Source: Ectocarpus siliculosus
Taxonomy: Eukaryota; Sar; Phaeophyceae; Ectocarpales; Ectocarpaceae
DNA length: 42,430 nucleotides
Direction of reading: 5' to 3'
NCBI GenBank assembly: GCA_000310025.1
Contig: FN648435.1
Location: 18,266-60,695, forward strand
Shown here: positions 23,583 to 34,869 of the stretch, piece after piece
Layout of the letters: each line of letters opens with the position of its first letter
How positions within the stretch are numbered: position 1 is the first letter of the stretch
Program-made: the position numbers and the translations under genes
Notes under the pieces: model-generated
The model's database searches: none
Told to the model about the DNA's origin: nothing
What the model saw: the letters and a program-made list of their open reading frames with translations, nothing else

Positions 23583-24496
23583 AAAGTTTTAGCATGCTCG
23601 GGCAGCAGCAGGAGCGCAGCAGGCTGGTTACCTGCTGAGAAAATCTCACACGCGGCTCCGAAAGCCCAAACGGTAAACCCCACGCCGCATTCTTAGCAAA
23701 AACACGCTGCCCCAGAAGGCGTCAGATGGGCAACACTCCAGACCCCGCCGCCGCACACCAAACAACTCGAACCTGAGTTGGTCAGAGACGAGAGCAAGCG
23801 CCGGCCTTCAACGCGGATCATGGCTGTGTGGTTGATGGCGTCTTACTGGAGAATCTTGCACTCCCACACTGTTGTGAGGGCAGGCAGGTGCTGCCGCTGC
23901 GTGAGAGTTTGAGCGCAGGGACTTACGGCGGGTTTATCGGGGGTTTGCGGTTTGTGCCGGGTTGATAACGTGCCGATAAAAAAAAAAAAATGCCGACGCC
24001 CAATACCACCCGGGCACACATAGCGCGCAGAGGGAGTGGAGGACTCCAGAATATATGTCGTTGATTTCTATTGACTTGCAAACCCCTCGGGCCCAGTTTT
24101 TTTGAGTGTACCTTTCTAGGGTAAGTTAACCTTTGACCACGGGAATCGACCGCGTCGAGTGTTGGATCAGACGGACATACGAAGGTACTGGGTAGGAGAG
24201 ATCGGAACGGAACCCTTACGTGACTACACCCCCGAATCGGGCATGTTAGCAGGCACGATAACTCTTATATGCGACAACTTTCGAACCGAATTGAGCTGTG
24301 GATACCTGCGTCGACGACGGCTCGACGGTACGACTAGACCGCTCGAAAAGAAACAAAGTAACGACCGGGGACAGAAACAGCACGTCCCCTATACAGAAAA
24401 TTGAAAGCCTGGGAGTTGCAATGCTCCGCAGCACCCTGCATCCCGCGCTGCTGCTGTGCTGCTGTGGACCTCAGTCCAGCACGCAGAAACGCGATA
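23583..24496. other. Upstream flank of the OTU-piggyBac gene
   Basis: No gene recognised. It holds a 13-base A run near 23978 and a TTAA at 24126-24129 followed by CCTTTGACC, a possible remnant of a piggyBac-type left end. No convincing core promoter is visible. Confidence 0.35.
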
Positions 24497-24700
24497 ATGA
24501 TGCTGTTTTTCCTCCTGCTTGTTGCGATTTTTCGCACGAGCGCTATGGACGGGGTTCCTGTGTATCACGTTCGCAAGGAACAGGAGCTAGCTCCCCAGCC
24601 GGCTGCGTTGGGCCAACGGGTACAGCAGCACATCGATGGATCTGCGTCGCGCATCATTTGCAGCACAGAATTGACAAGAGGTGGGAGGGTTATGGTCTTG

Positions 24701-25318
24701 CCCGACCGCGCTGGTGTGTATACCGTAAAGCCGGATGGCCACTGCGGGTTTAGTGCGATGTCCGCGGGTCTGCAGGTTTGCCTCGGTAGAACAAGGGCCG
24801 CCCCCACCCCAGAGAACATGAGGAGCGTGGTCGCCCGTCGAGCCACGGAACATGTTCTTGGCGCATCCGGTGTTGAGGACTTGACAGCTGTACTCTCACC
24901 AGACCAGCTTGGGCGGGCCCGGAGTGTGCGTATACCGGATGTTTTAGGAGCTGCCGTGGAAGAAATGACGGCGCCGGAGGATAAGACGGTCGGTTGGTTT
25001 CGCGAGAAAGCCCAGCTAAGTGCAACAACAAAATGGATTGACGTGACCTGGTTCTCTTTTCTGGCGTCGGAGTACGGGGTGAACATCATGTTGTGGGAGC
25101 CAAGCCCCACGTACGGCACAGTTCAGCCGTACTCAGCAGCCCTCACGGCAGGCATGTTCTTGTTCGAGAAAAAAGACAAAATGGACGAGGAGGGGGATCG
25201 CTGGGTGCATCTGCTCTATCGGAAACACGACGATCCGTGGGCAGCGCGCGAGGGTGTAGGTGAGGCAGGCCATAAACAGCACAACCACTTCGACCGTCTG
25301 CAGCTTGGACTCAACGTA
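24701..25318 (+). other. OTU-like cysteine protease domain
   Basis: The D-G-H-C-G-F block with a preceding hydrophobic strand, and the distal H-N-H-F-D block after a WVHLLY strand, match the Asp/Cys and His motifs of OTU deubiquitinase-like domains in order and spacing (about 180 residues apart). Both presumed catalytic residues are present, so nothing visible rules out activity. Confidence 0.75.
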
Positions 25319-28272
25319 CATACTTCCTTCATCGATGTCGTCAGAGTTGCAAAGGAGAAAGCGCTAGGAATGGCGGCGCCGGTGCCGTCGGCGAGCGCCA
25401 CGGCCGGGAAGAAAGCGCCAGGGTCCGCAAAGGTGGACGGAGAAGAGGTGGACGATCCCGAGTTCAGCATGAGACCAAGCGGCAGCAACAGCAACAACAG
25501 CAGCAGCAGCAGCCGGCAAGCGGAGGGAAAGGCTGCAGCGGGAAAGAAAAGCAAGGCGAAGATCGGGAGTAAGGTCGGGGTGAAGCGACCAACCGAGAGG
25601 CAGCCAGGGGACAGCAAGAGGCACAAGGCGGGGGGTGCACCGGGGAAGCAGCGCAAGGCGGTTGGTGTGCCGGGGAAGCGCAAGGCGGGGGGTACACCAG
25701 GGGAGGGGAGGGGTGCCGCAAAGAAATGCAAGAGTACGCCGACGGGTAGGAGGAAATCGGTGAAGAGCAACGGCCAAGTAGACGAAGCCAACTATGATTC
25801 CGACGGCAGCATCGGGGGGGGGGACCACGAGCGAACCCAGGGCTCCTTCGCTAGCATGTCGCAGAACGAGAAGAAGGTGGTGGCCGCCATGAAGAAGATC
25901 CAGGAGCTCAAGTACAGGCGGGCGTACTTGCTGAGCAACAAGAGGAGGGCGCGGGGTCTAAAGGTGGGTTTGTGTTCGTGTAGACTTTTCTCTTGGCATT
26001 TTCCAGGCGAATAGGCGGACCTAAGAGAAGACGACGATTTATGGTGGTGCAAAAGTTGAGTCCGATAAATAGTGCGAATCAATACTGCTGTAGCAGTTTC
26101 TTGCGTTTTTTTTTTCGCTTGGAATACCGAGTAGAGAGTGCCCTATCAACGCTGAACAAACGCGTGTCTAGGTAGGCACTTTGTTTCGCCTCGTGTGGTC
26201 GCTAGTCTCTACCAAAAATAATCTTAGAAGTGTTGGTAAAAAGCACCTTGGTTGCTTGCATGATCATGTTGACGCCTCCGTGCCTGGCTCCTGTTGCTCA
26301 ACACGGGTGTGGTTTCCAATGTTGGCAGGGGGGCAACGAATGTCGAGTTCACGATTCGGAGTATGTAAATGCATGTGCGTGACCTGAACACCCTACTGGC
26401 CCTGTATGGTGTTACTTTTGATCGCCGTGTCAGTTTCATGTGAATCTCTCGCTCGCTCGATTCGTAGGTGTTAGTGACACCGTCGCCTCGTACGACTTTA
26501 TTTTTTTTCGGATGATTGAACACAACACGGCAGGGTATGAATTGACACACCTGCCGCTCTGTTTCCGCTGTTTGCCGACGACGTGCTCAACCCAGCTCAA
26601 GGCCATACGCGACAGGGAGAAGGAGAGGCTCAAGAAAGCGGCAGAAAAGGAAAAAGAAAACCAGCTTCGGCCGCGGCAGGAGGTGGAGGAGGAGGAGCGA
26701 CAAGAGAGAGAGGAGCTAGAGAAGCAGCAGCAGCAGGAGCAGGAGGAGTTGAAAGCTGAGGCGGAGGAGTACCCGGAGGTGGCGTGGACTGACCGCGGCA
26801 TTCCTGACTTTGCGGGAACGACGGACCACAAGAAGAGAACCCGGCGGCAAGCGGTCAGCGCTGCTTCGCTGTCGGCGTCCGCGCGATCGAAGTTGCCCTC
26901 TCTCGATACCTTCATGGGCGGCCGCGACGAGAACGGAGAGTTCCCGCTGAGTGGTTTGATGAAGACGTGCTTCAACATGATGTTCCCCGACAAGGCAGTA
27001 GATCTTTTCGTGCAAAAGGTGAGCATTGGTGTTTTCGTGTGGTCGCATTCCTTATTAAGTTGCACTCGAACAACTCAGTAGGGGGGTTGCACGCAAGTAA
27101 GAGACCGAGCCGTTATGCGTCGGACTTGAAAGTAGTTCCGCGGGAAGGGGGGGAGGGGGGGGGGCGGGATGAATTGTATGCCCTTTGTTGGTGTTTACAC
27201 TGCATGATGTCGTCTGCATGCCTTGGTCGCCTAATCATACTGGCCGAATGTAGATCACAGCTCATCAAGATTGTCAAACACACGGGGGTTTATGCGGTGT
27301 TCATGCATACTTCCCTCCGGACGTGCTACGTACCAGCGTATCGTGCATGGGGTGGTTTGCAAGGGCGGATGCAATACCGCGGAATGTACTCCCTGTAGAG
27401 AAGCACCCTCCCCCCCCCCTATCCAGCGCGCGGGATCCCTGTTATGTATGTTGTAATTTGATTACCGATATCCACCCGACCAACCCAACAATTGAAAGCG
27501 GGTACTAGGTAGATGCCTGAGAACACAGTCTGTTGTGGCCCCTTGCGGTATTGCTTACGTTCCAAGACACCCGCGGAAGGCATATGCGGATTAATTTAAT
27601 CAAACATGTCTGTGCTGCCACGGCTTGCATCAACAATCATTGTGTATATATACGACACCTCGGCGCGACCTCTGGGGCGAATATGCTAATCTTCGCTCCG
27701 TCTTGTTGTCCCTGACCTCTTCCGCGCGAAACGTGATACTTTTCCAGACCAACAAGTACGTGAACCTTTGCACCACACCACCACCCCCCGGAGCTACGGA
27801 GAAGCGCAAGGAGCATCAGATGAAGAAGACGAGAACTCTAGGCAGGGTCACCCTGCCGGAACCCGCATTCGAGCGCAAGCACATCTACGGCATGCTGGGC
27901 ATCACGATCACGATGGGGCTCACCAAGAAAACGCGCATGAGGAAGCACTGGAGTAGATCGTTGCACGACGACTATCCTCTAGTGAGGGCGTGCATGCCGC
28001 GTGACTTGTTCGAGCTGTTGTACTGCCGTTTCATCCACTGCTCGGACGGCAACGCTCCTCCTCGATTGTTGGACGAGGACAACACCCCTAACCCGGACTT
28101 CGATTCGAAGTGGCACATCAGGTGAGTTTTACCCGTCGGAGACTTCGAGCGTTCTGACTGTTGGACCACGCTCCTCCATTTTTTCATGTGGTGAAATAAA
28201 ACGGCCTCCAAGCCGGCGAGTACCCTAGAATCCAAATCCAAAGGGTTCATGTCGTTGTACCTGTCGTTGCCC

Positions 28273-28390
28273 TACACCACCCGCCCTCCCCGTGGAATAC
28301 TACACGTGACCACTACAGTAGCGTACAGTTGTACACCACCCGCCCTCCCCGTGGAATACTACACGTGACCACTACAGTAGCGTACGGTTG
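28273..28390 (+). repeat. 59-bp tandem duplication in transposase intron 3
   Basis: Two adjacent, almost identical 59-bp copies begin TACACCACCCGCCCTCCCCG. The single difference noticed is near the copy ends (GTACAGTTG versus GTACGGTTG). Confidence 0.9.
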
Positions 28391-30177
28391 GGATGATCAT
28401 AGCTACGGACTAGCGTGGTTGGTGTGTGTAATCAATAGGCGAGCATTCGTATGTCCGTTCGTGTCCCACGAATGTTCTACAACAGATTAACCAACGCCAC
28501 ACCTCCGTGCTAATCTTGACGTCGCTTCACCGGCAGAGAGCTCGAAGACATCTTGAACACCGCGTGGACGGAAAACATGGACTTCAACCAGTGGCTGTGC
28601 TACGACGAGCAGATGGTGAAGACTGTGTCGAGGTACGCGCACTTCCTCATGAGACACCAGCCCAAGAAGCCCATCACCCACGGTACGCGGTTTGTGTTTC
28701 GTGTTGTATGGACGATTCCTGCCGACTGTGTGTTTTCCTTGTGACGGCCTTGCGGTGTGAGGGCTCGGCGGCTGGGGACATGGGCGAAGACCTTGTATAG
28801 TATTCGGTTTTCAAGGGCCACCATGTGGTGGAGTTGTCATTTTTGCTTTTGTGGAGTTGACCCCCCCCCCCTCTCCCTCTACTGGAAAAATAGGAGCAGG
28901 AACATTTGGCGTTTAGGTCACATGAAGAAATCATGCCCGTGGGCATAATCCAAAGCTCGATTGCTACACAGAGCTCGGCGGTGCCGAAAATGGCGGAGCT
29001 GGAACCGTCAATGACTGTCCACGAGTTTCAAGCGGCAAACTCGAATAGAGTGCAAACGGGCACGATTGACTGCTGCGCCGCCTTGTTAATTCGCTCCACC
29101 ATTTTTCCCTATTCACGTTGTTCCAATGCAGGCGTGAAGATGCTCGCGATCTGCGACGTCGCGGGGTACTGTTTCGTCAGCAGCGTCGAGGGTGGATTTT
29201 CGGGGGATCCCAAGCTGAGGAAGTGGTCTGACTGCCCTCTGGGACGGACCACTCGGCACGTTCTACATGTCCTGCTCGACGCCTGCAAGGAGTTCGGTGA
29301 CAAAATCGACGGCTCTGGCGTGCACATCGCAATGGACAACTACTTCACAAGCCCGACACTGTTCGAGTGTCTTGCGGGCCACGACATCTTCGCGGTGGGT
29401 ACGTGCCGGGTTAACCGAACCGCTGGCGCGATCCCTTTCTTGCAGAGCCTCGATCGCATCCCCGTCAAGCGGGGAGACATGAACTTTGCCCGCGCCGGCA
29501 ATGTCGCATTCGTGCAGTGGCTCGACTCGAAGGATATCATCCTGTGCAGCACCATCCACCTCGCGCAACCTCGCGCCGCCATCGGCCAGCCCAAGAAGGA
29601 AGACGACGACGGCGGCGACGACCATTTCGCACCTCTACCTTACAGGTGACCTTTTTTGTTGTTGTTGACCAGATTCATGTTTTTATTTCTGCGTCTTCAT
29701 GTCGGATGCCTCGCTCGAGTAGCATGTCGGTCAAACTGGTTCGTGCAAAGGTTGATGGAGTTCAAAGTTTGGTGTTGCCAAAATGCAGCGGCTCGGGTTC
29801 ATGCCTTTAGTATTCGGTTCGTCACACAGGCTGTTCTCACCGACCGGGAACGTGCTTGGGGCTTGAGCATTGTAGTGTTGACAGGGGCTGATGCTACGCC
29901 GGGGTAAAAATAGGTTGCTACGTCCGACGACCTCCATCCAGTTCGTCGTCGCCGCAGCCGCAAGTGTGGTGCCTGACCCATGTGTTCCGCCTGCCCCCCG
30001 CCTGCCTGCCCCTTTTCGTGCGTGTCCAGCCTGCGCAAAGCTGGGCAGAAGGGGAAACCCATGGAGCTACAGCAGCCGTGGATGCGTAAGGATTACGTGG
30101 CCAACATGGGGGGAGTAGATACGGCCGACCAACAGAATGGTTCCCACGCCCATGACCACAAGGCGTGCACGAACTAC

Positions 30178-30180
30178 TGA
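30178..30180 (+). other. In-frame TGA interrupting the transposase
   Basis: The frame before (ending KACTNY) and after (RRVMEAKIEQTF) continues a conserved piggyBac segment in which a Trp commonly occupies this position. A single G-to-A change of TGG would explain it. The 177 codons beyond are open and keep the Cys-rich tail. Confidence 0.8.
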
Positions 30181-30714
30181 CGGCGAGTGATGGAGGCCAA
30201 GATTGAGCAGACGTTCACCAACATTTTCGTGATGTTCAAGGCTTTGGTAGCCTTCTGGGACGGTGAAGCGAAGGAGAGGCTCGAGAGAGGAGACCTAGAC
30301 CTTGAGTCGTCGATGGAGTTGGAGGGAGTGGTGAAGGAGCTCCGCAGGTTGGCCAATCTTGAGAGGTCGGACTGGGACGAACAGATGTCGACGGAGCTCA
30401 TGGGGAGGTGCGGTGTTGGTAGCCTCAACAAGGGGGGGAGACAGGTCAAAGATACGGAACCCCCGAAGGACGTTTGGGGGAGCGTTCACATTAAGACAAA
30501 ACGCAAGTGCATGTACCCCGGATGCAAGAAAACGACAAGAAAAGGGTGTGCCTGCGAGGCGTTCTGCGGTGCAGGGCGGGAGGGGGGCGGGGGGGTTTTG
30601 ATGTGCAAGGGATGCTTCGAGAACCCGGCGAGGCACGCTAGGGCCGCACGGGCTGAACGGGAGGCCTCGAAGTTCGGAAAAAGGACACGGAAGGATATGA
30701 ACTGGTGCTCGTGA

Positions 30715-31980
30715 CCGTTTTTTGTTGTTGTTGCGAGTGTTTCGGGCGGAGGAAACAGGGATCGACTCGTGTAAGGGTCCCTTGACATATTTTTTGGCAG
30801 GCAGACTGATCGTAGCGCATCATCTTCCCGTCCGTCATGAAAATGTTTTACTCCGTCGTTTACCTGTTGTGTCTTCCCGATAGCAGTGGTATTATAGTGT
30901 GGGGCGTTTGTGTTGTGTACTTGTTTACCACCCATCTGTATCATGTAGCGGTCGAAGTACGATCGTTTTCATCCTTGCGAGATAAAGTGCAAGTTACTGA
31001 ATCACAATATTGTAGGTCTTTTATTCCGCGCTATTTCTGAAAGCGTGTGTCTTTAGAGTCTGAAGCGTCCTCCGGGATATGCGGTGAAGAGTGCTTGTCG
31101 GGCAACTGTTGGTGGGCGCCGGCGGTGTCACCTGCGGTAGTGAGTTTTTAGCCCCCCCCCCTTTAGCCCCCATTCGCTTGTAACTACTGTCAGTGTTGTT
31201 GCGATTAGCCACGGCTCGTGTATCGCTCGTTGTGTGTCGTTTTTAACCCGAAACCTATGTGGCAAGAGCCTTAGGTTTGGCGTCGGTATCCCGTGCTTTG
31301 GTCGACAGACATGTTCGCACGTAGACAAGGAATGGAGTACGAAGTGTACAAGGTTTGCAGATACCAAGGTTTGCAGATAAAATCGAAAGAAGTCTTCGGC
31401 ATCTAGATAAACAACGTTTTCCTGGCACTTTAGTTTTTTCACTGCGTGCGGTGTAGTCTAGTCCTTTCGTGCGACAACGTCATACACACCACGTGCCGGT
31501 GGTGCTCACCAGTAGTTCAGAGACCGCAAACGGCATCGGAATCCAACCGTGTGCCAATGACAGACATTCCGGAGACCTTCATGCGATCAAGTCGTGAATA
31601 CTTGCAAGATCATTTGTTCCATGTTTATTCCATTTCTTCATCTCGAAACCAAGGCGCTGATCTCTGCGAAAATGCAATACACATCTCCCGGCGAGTGCGC
31701 CTGCAACATGCGACGAAACATACGGAATTTTCAGATCACACCATTGCACCATCGGTTGTTCCACCGAGTTGTGCCTTGCAGCACTCTTTCTCCAAATAAC
31801 CCCAGCGAATTGAACGACAAACCCAGCGAACTCAAAGTCATGCGGGGGCACGACGCCCTGCAAACTAGCCAAGCGCAAACCTTGAGGGTCTGCTCGAAAC
31901 TCTTGTAAGTACGAAACCCTCTCCACCCCCCCACCCCACCCCTCAGGCTCCATGATCAGCCTAAAACACGCGCTCGAGAA
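30715..31980. other. 3' flank of the transposase gene
   Basis: No gene recognised. A minus-strand frame at about 31579-31920 is open but not recognised and lacks consistent codon bias. Confidence 0.4.
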
Positions 31981-32130
31981 TCACGACAATGCCTCCGCAA
32001 TGGCCGCTGGTATGGCTTCGTCTCCCGGCCACACCGCGCGGCACGCCTGCGTGAAGCAGTCCCTCCTCGTGATTTGAACGCCACGACCCCTCGCGTTGAG
32101 GCGGGTGCTCACGTCGAACGAAGCCTGCAC
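31981..32130 (-). CDS. Possible terminal exon of an unrecognised gene
   Basis: After a plausible acceptor (cgcaacgtgcag|GCT) the minus-strand frame ASFDVSTRLNARGRGVQ continues to PAAIAEALS and a TGA at 31983-31981. Third positions are strongly G or C. I do not recognise the family. It may belong with the exon at 32888-33236, but their phases do not join directly (phase 1 donor, phase 0 acceptor), so either an exon is missing or they are unrelated. Confidence 0.35.
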   Translation of the reverse strand: MQASFDVSTRLNARGRGVQITRRDCFTQACRAVWPGDEAIPAAIAEALS

Positions 32131-32887
32131 GTTGCGGGGGAAAAAACGACGACGTAGGCTTGTTTTTTTAGAGCGTGCACTCCAGTCTTTCGTGGGAAAA
32201 TGGAGAGCCAACAAACGTTACGTGGCATGCAGTATCTGTGAGAGACAGACGTTCACGCAATGGGGCGGCGCGTGCGTCTTTTTCTCCGTTCGGACTACTA
32301 ACCGCCCGTTCGGATTACAAAACCTAACTTCGGACAAGACAGAAAATTATGCTCGGCCTCCCCAGTACATCGTTACCCCTACTACTGTCTAATGCGGGGG
32401 AGTACAAAGCTGCGGGCTGCCAGCCTATTCGTACGAAATGGGAGAGTCTCCAACCTAACTGATACGGAAGATAACACCATATCTGTCTCAAAAGGGGAGT
32501 CGACGCGCTGGGCGCCGCTTGTCTTTCCAGAGCATTTGCTGAGCATTGCGGAGGTTCATAGGGATAGGGTTGCTGTAAACGCGTCTTTCAGGTCTCTCAT
32601 CCCTCTTTCCTGTCTACTTCGTGTGGTGATATGATCTGTCTGGCAGCTGCATTGATCCGCAGGCTCGAAAAACACACGCACGTTAGTCCAGGTTGAAGTT
32701 TGTGGGCCTAGTGTACTGCTGTTGTAGCACTCTTACAAGCCACCATGTCAAACAAAGCTGAACGTGAAGCACACCTATAATACACGAGGTGCAACGCGCA
32801 CAGCAGGTGCACAACCGATCTGGGTCAGCAGCCCATCATTTGTGGGGTTGCCAAATATCAATTGTACTATACTTACTTGATTCCTCA

Positions 32888-33236
32888 GACGCTTCGCTGT
32901 GACCTGCCCCCCCGAGCTCCTCTCGGCTGCCTTTGAGAAATCTACATCCCCGATCCAAGCGGGAGTGGTGGTACCCGCAGAGTCCGGGGTGCTGCTGAGC
33001 TGCGGTCCTCCTTGCTGCCAGGTCCCTTATGTCTGGGAGGGGCTGGGGCTCGTTGTCCCCGTGGCAGCAGAACCGCTTCCCAACCGCCCTGGCTGCAGCA
33101 GATGTCGCCTCGGGCAGGAGCTGGGGTGTTGTGTCCGCGATGAGAACCAGCTCGTCCCACACAACTAGGGGAGCATTCACTGGGTCCCACTCAGCCGCTT
33201 TGGCCTCCCAGAACTGAGCGATGTCCTCTGGGTCCA
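32888..33236 (-). CDS. Possible first exon of an unrecognised gene
   Basis: A true ATG in good context (ACCATGG) opens the frame MDPEDIAQFWEAKAAEWDP. It continues through VVWDELVLIAD and ends in SEASEESS at the strong donor TCAA|GTAAGT. The length and the ATG-plus-donor combination suggest a real exon. No family is recognised. It lies in a transposon-rich region and may belong to a mobile element. Confidence 0.4.
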
Positions 33237-33611
33237 TGGTGGTGATGTTGGTACTGCTGTACTGCTGTTGTTGCTGCTGTTGTGCTGGCAGGCTGTGGCG
33301 GAGTGACAAAGTGTCAAAAAGAGACACCCGCCCCCGTGCCTTCGCGTTTTTGAGAGGGTTTTCGTGACTACAGGCACGATAGGAGGCATGATAAAACCTG
33401 TCTTTATCTGGTACGATAAAGCATGCTCTCGCTGTTGACTTGTGTGCCTTCTTCCTTGCCTTCGGAATGTGGTTGCAGAACTGAAGGCCAAGCTTACGAG
33501 GCCTCTCCCCGAGTTCTCCTGCGCGCGTGTGTGTTCGAGTGTATTCCTTGTCCGTCTTCAACCAACCGCCACCACAAGGCATAGTTTATCTCTCGCGCGG
33601 CTCGTGCTTGC

Positions 33612-33652
33612 TGCTGCTGCTGCGGCGGGCTGCTGCTGCTGCTGCTGGTGCT
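33612..33652 (+). repeat. CTG trinucleotide tract
   Basis: Two runs of CTG units separated by CGGCGGG. Further shorter CTG/CAG runs lie nearby (33250-33290, 33825-33840). Confidence 0.8.
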
Positions 33653-34212
33653 TTTTCATTTTCGTTTCGCATGCATGCATCCAACAAACAAACCGCGTGC
33701 GTGTGTGCTTCTTGTCTCCGCTGGATTTACCACCCAACCAAGTGGCATTGGAGGCGGTGCCATGCCTTGCGCCAGTGTGCTGCATCGGCGGCGGGGTAGA
33801 ACTGCTGTGCATGCGATGTATCTCTACTGCTGCTGCTGTATCCATGTAGACTATCACCATGTAATCGTGTTTGGGGTAAAGAAATACGGCGCCCTCTCCT
33901 CTCTCTCTCCTCCGGTTTCCGACAGCACCTACATACAGCAGTACAGCAGTCAGTGTAGTTATCGGTCACTCATCACATTCTTCACGTGAGGGTTACGCTG
34001 CTGTTGGGCACTAAACCTTTGTGGCACCATGGGGTGCGTGCGGTTGACCCATGTGGGAACCTGTTGGTGCGCAAACAAACGTGCAAACGTTCAAGTGCAG
34101 GTGTCGTGTGTGTGTGTCTCATGACTCATCGGTCTATTCGGTCCCGGCAGAACAAAAAAAAACGCGGAAGATCCAGAAAGAACCCAGTCACGAAAGGGTT
34201 AATGTGAAAAAA

Positions 34213-34235
34213 GACAACAACAACAACAACAACAA
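34213..34235 (+). repeat. CAA microsatellite
   Basis: Seven CAA units, starting 11 bases after a TTAA. Confidence 0.85.
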
Positions 34236-34391
34236 TTGGGGAGCTGTGGCAGCAGTGCGCTTGTGAATTCATCTGCTGCAGCGGAAGCACGGCAGTGATG
34301 TGGGTTGTGTGGATACAGGTCTTGCTCTCTCCAAGCACCAGAAGAGTGTGCTCCAGCAGCGACCGGGTGGGGTCGCCATTCGATGTATCGG

Positions 34392-34533
34392 TCGGTGCAA
34401 TTACTTACCGACATACATGCGTCTCCTCTCGGGGGATTTGTTCTGTTTTTCCCCGCTCACGATGACTATCGGCGCAATAACTTACCGAAATACGTCTCCT
34501 CTCGGGGGATGTGTTCTGTTTTTCCCCGCTCAC
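34392..34533 (+). repeat. Imperfect tandem duplication (about 68-bp units)
   Basis: Copies at about 34392-34460 and 34469-34533 share CGTCTCCTCTCGGGGGAT and GTTCTGTTTTTCCCCGCTCA. The second lacks a few bases. Confidence 0.85.
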
Positions 34534-34869
34534 AGAAGATCTGATCAGAACCGCGGACTTCCTGCCTGCAGTCTCAATGTAGACAGCAGCAGAGTCTACA
34601 GCAGCAGCGCTGACGGATCCGCCGGCGAGCTGCTGAAAAGCAACACGGCAGCAGCAAGGAGCATTATATTGGCAGTCTAACAAGCATGGTGTGCGCTCAC
34701 TCACTCATACAGTACACCTGCTGTTGTGCGTGCAATGGTTGCGGCAAGTTCGGTAGAGATGGATTCGCTGTGGGTCATGTAGTCTATCTACTGACAAAAA
34801 CAATGTGAGCTGCGTGAAACAAGCATCCAGTCGTTTGCATACAACAACAAACGAAAGGACAGCCTCAAT

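Larger units (their letters stand above)
24497..30714 (+). pseudogene. OTU protease - piggyBac-type transposase fusion gene, interrupted by one TGA
   Basis: Six exons join with matching phases: 24497-25963, 26596-27018, 27748-28121, 28537-28682, 29132-29645, 30030-30714. Exon 1 carries an OTU-like cysteine protease domain (VKPDGHCGFSAM, Cys codon 24743; HNHFD with the presumed His at 25286), then a Lys/Gly/Ser-rich basic linker. Exon 2 adds a Glu/Lys/Gln coiled coil and FPLSGLMKTCFNMMF. Exons 3-6 are a piggyBac DDE_Tnp_1_7 domain: TNKYVNLC, YDEQM (Asp 28604), MDNYFTSP (Asp 29335), MGGVDTADQQ (Asp 30118 and 30127). The C-terminus is Cys-rich (C-x4-C-x7-C-x-C-x3-C-x12-C-x2-C), like the piggyBac zinc-binding tail. 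A TGA at 30178-30180 lies between HKACTNY and RRVMEAKIEQTF; without it the chain would be about 1202 residues. An ATG at 24545 is an alternative start: the 24497 start gives a hydrophobic MMLFFLLLVAIF, which may be a signal peptide or a misread intron end. OTU and transposase could be two genes, but their phases match. Confidence 0.75.

Noticed and set aside
24401-24496. Extension of the OTU frame to 24401
   Set aside because: The codon at 24401 is TTG; the first in-frame ATG is at 24497.
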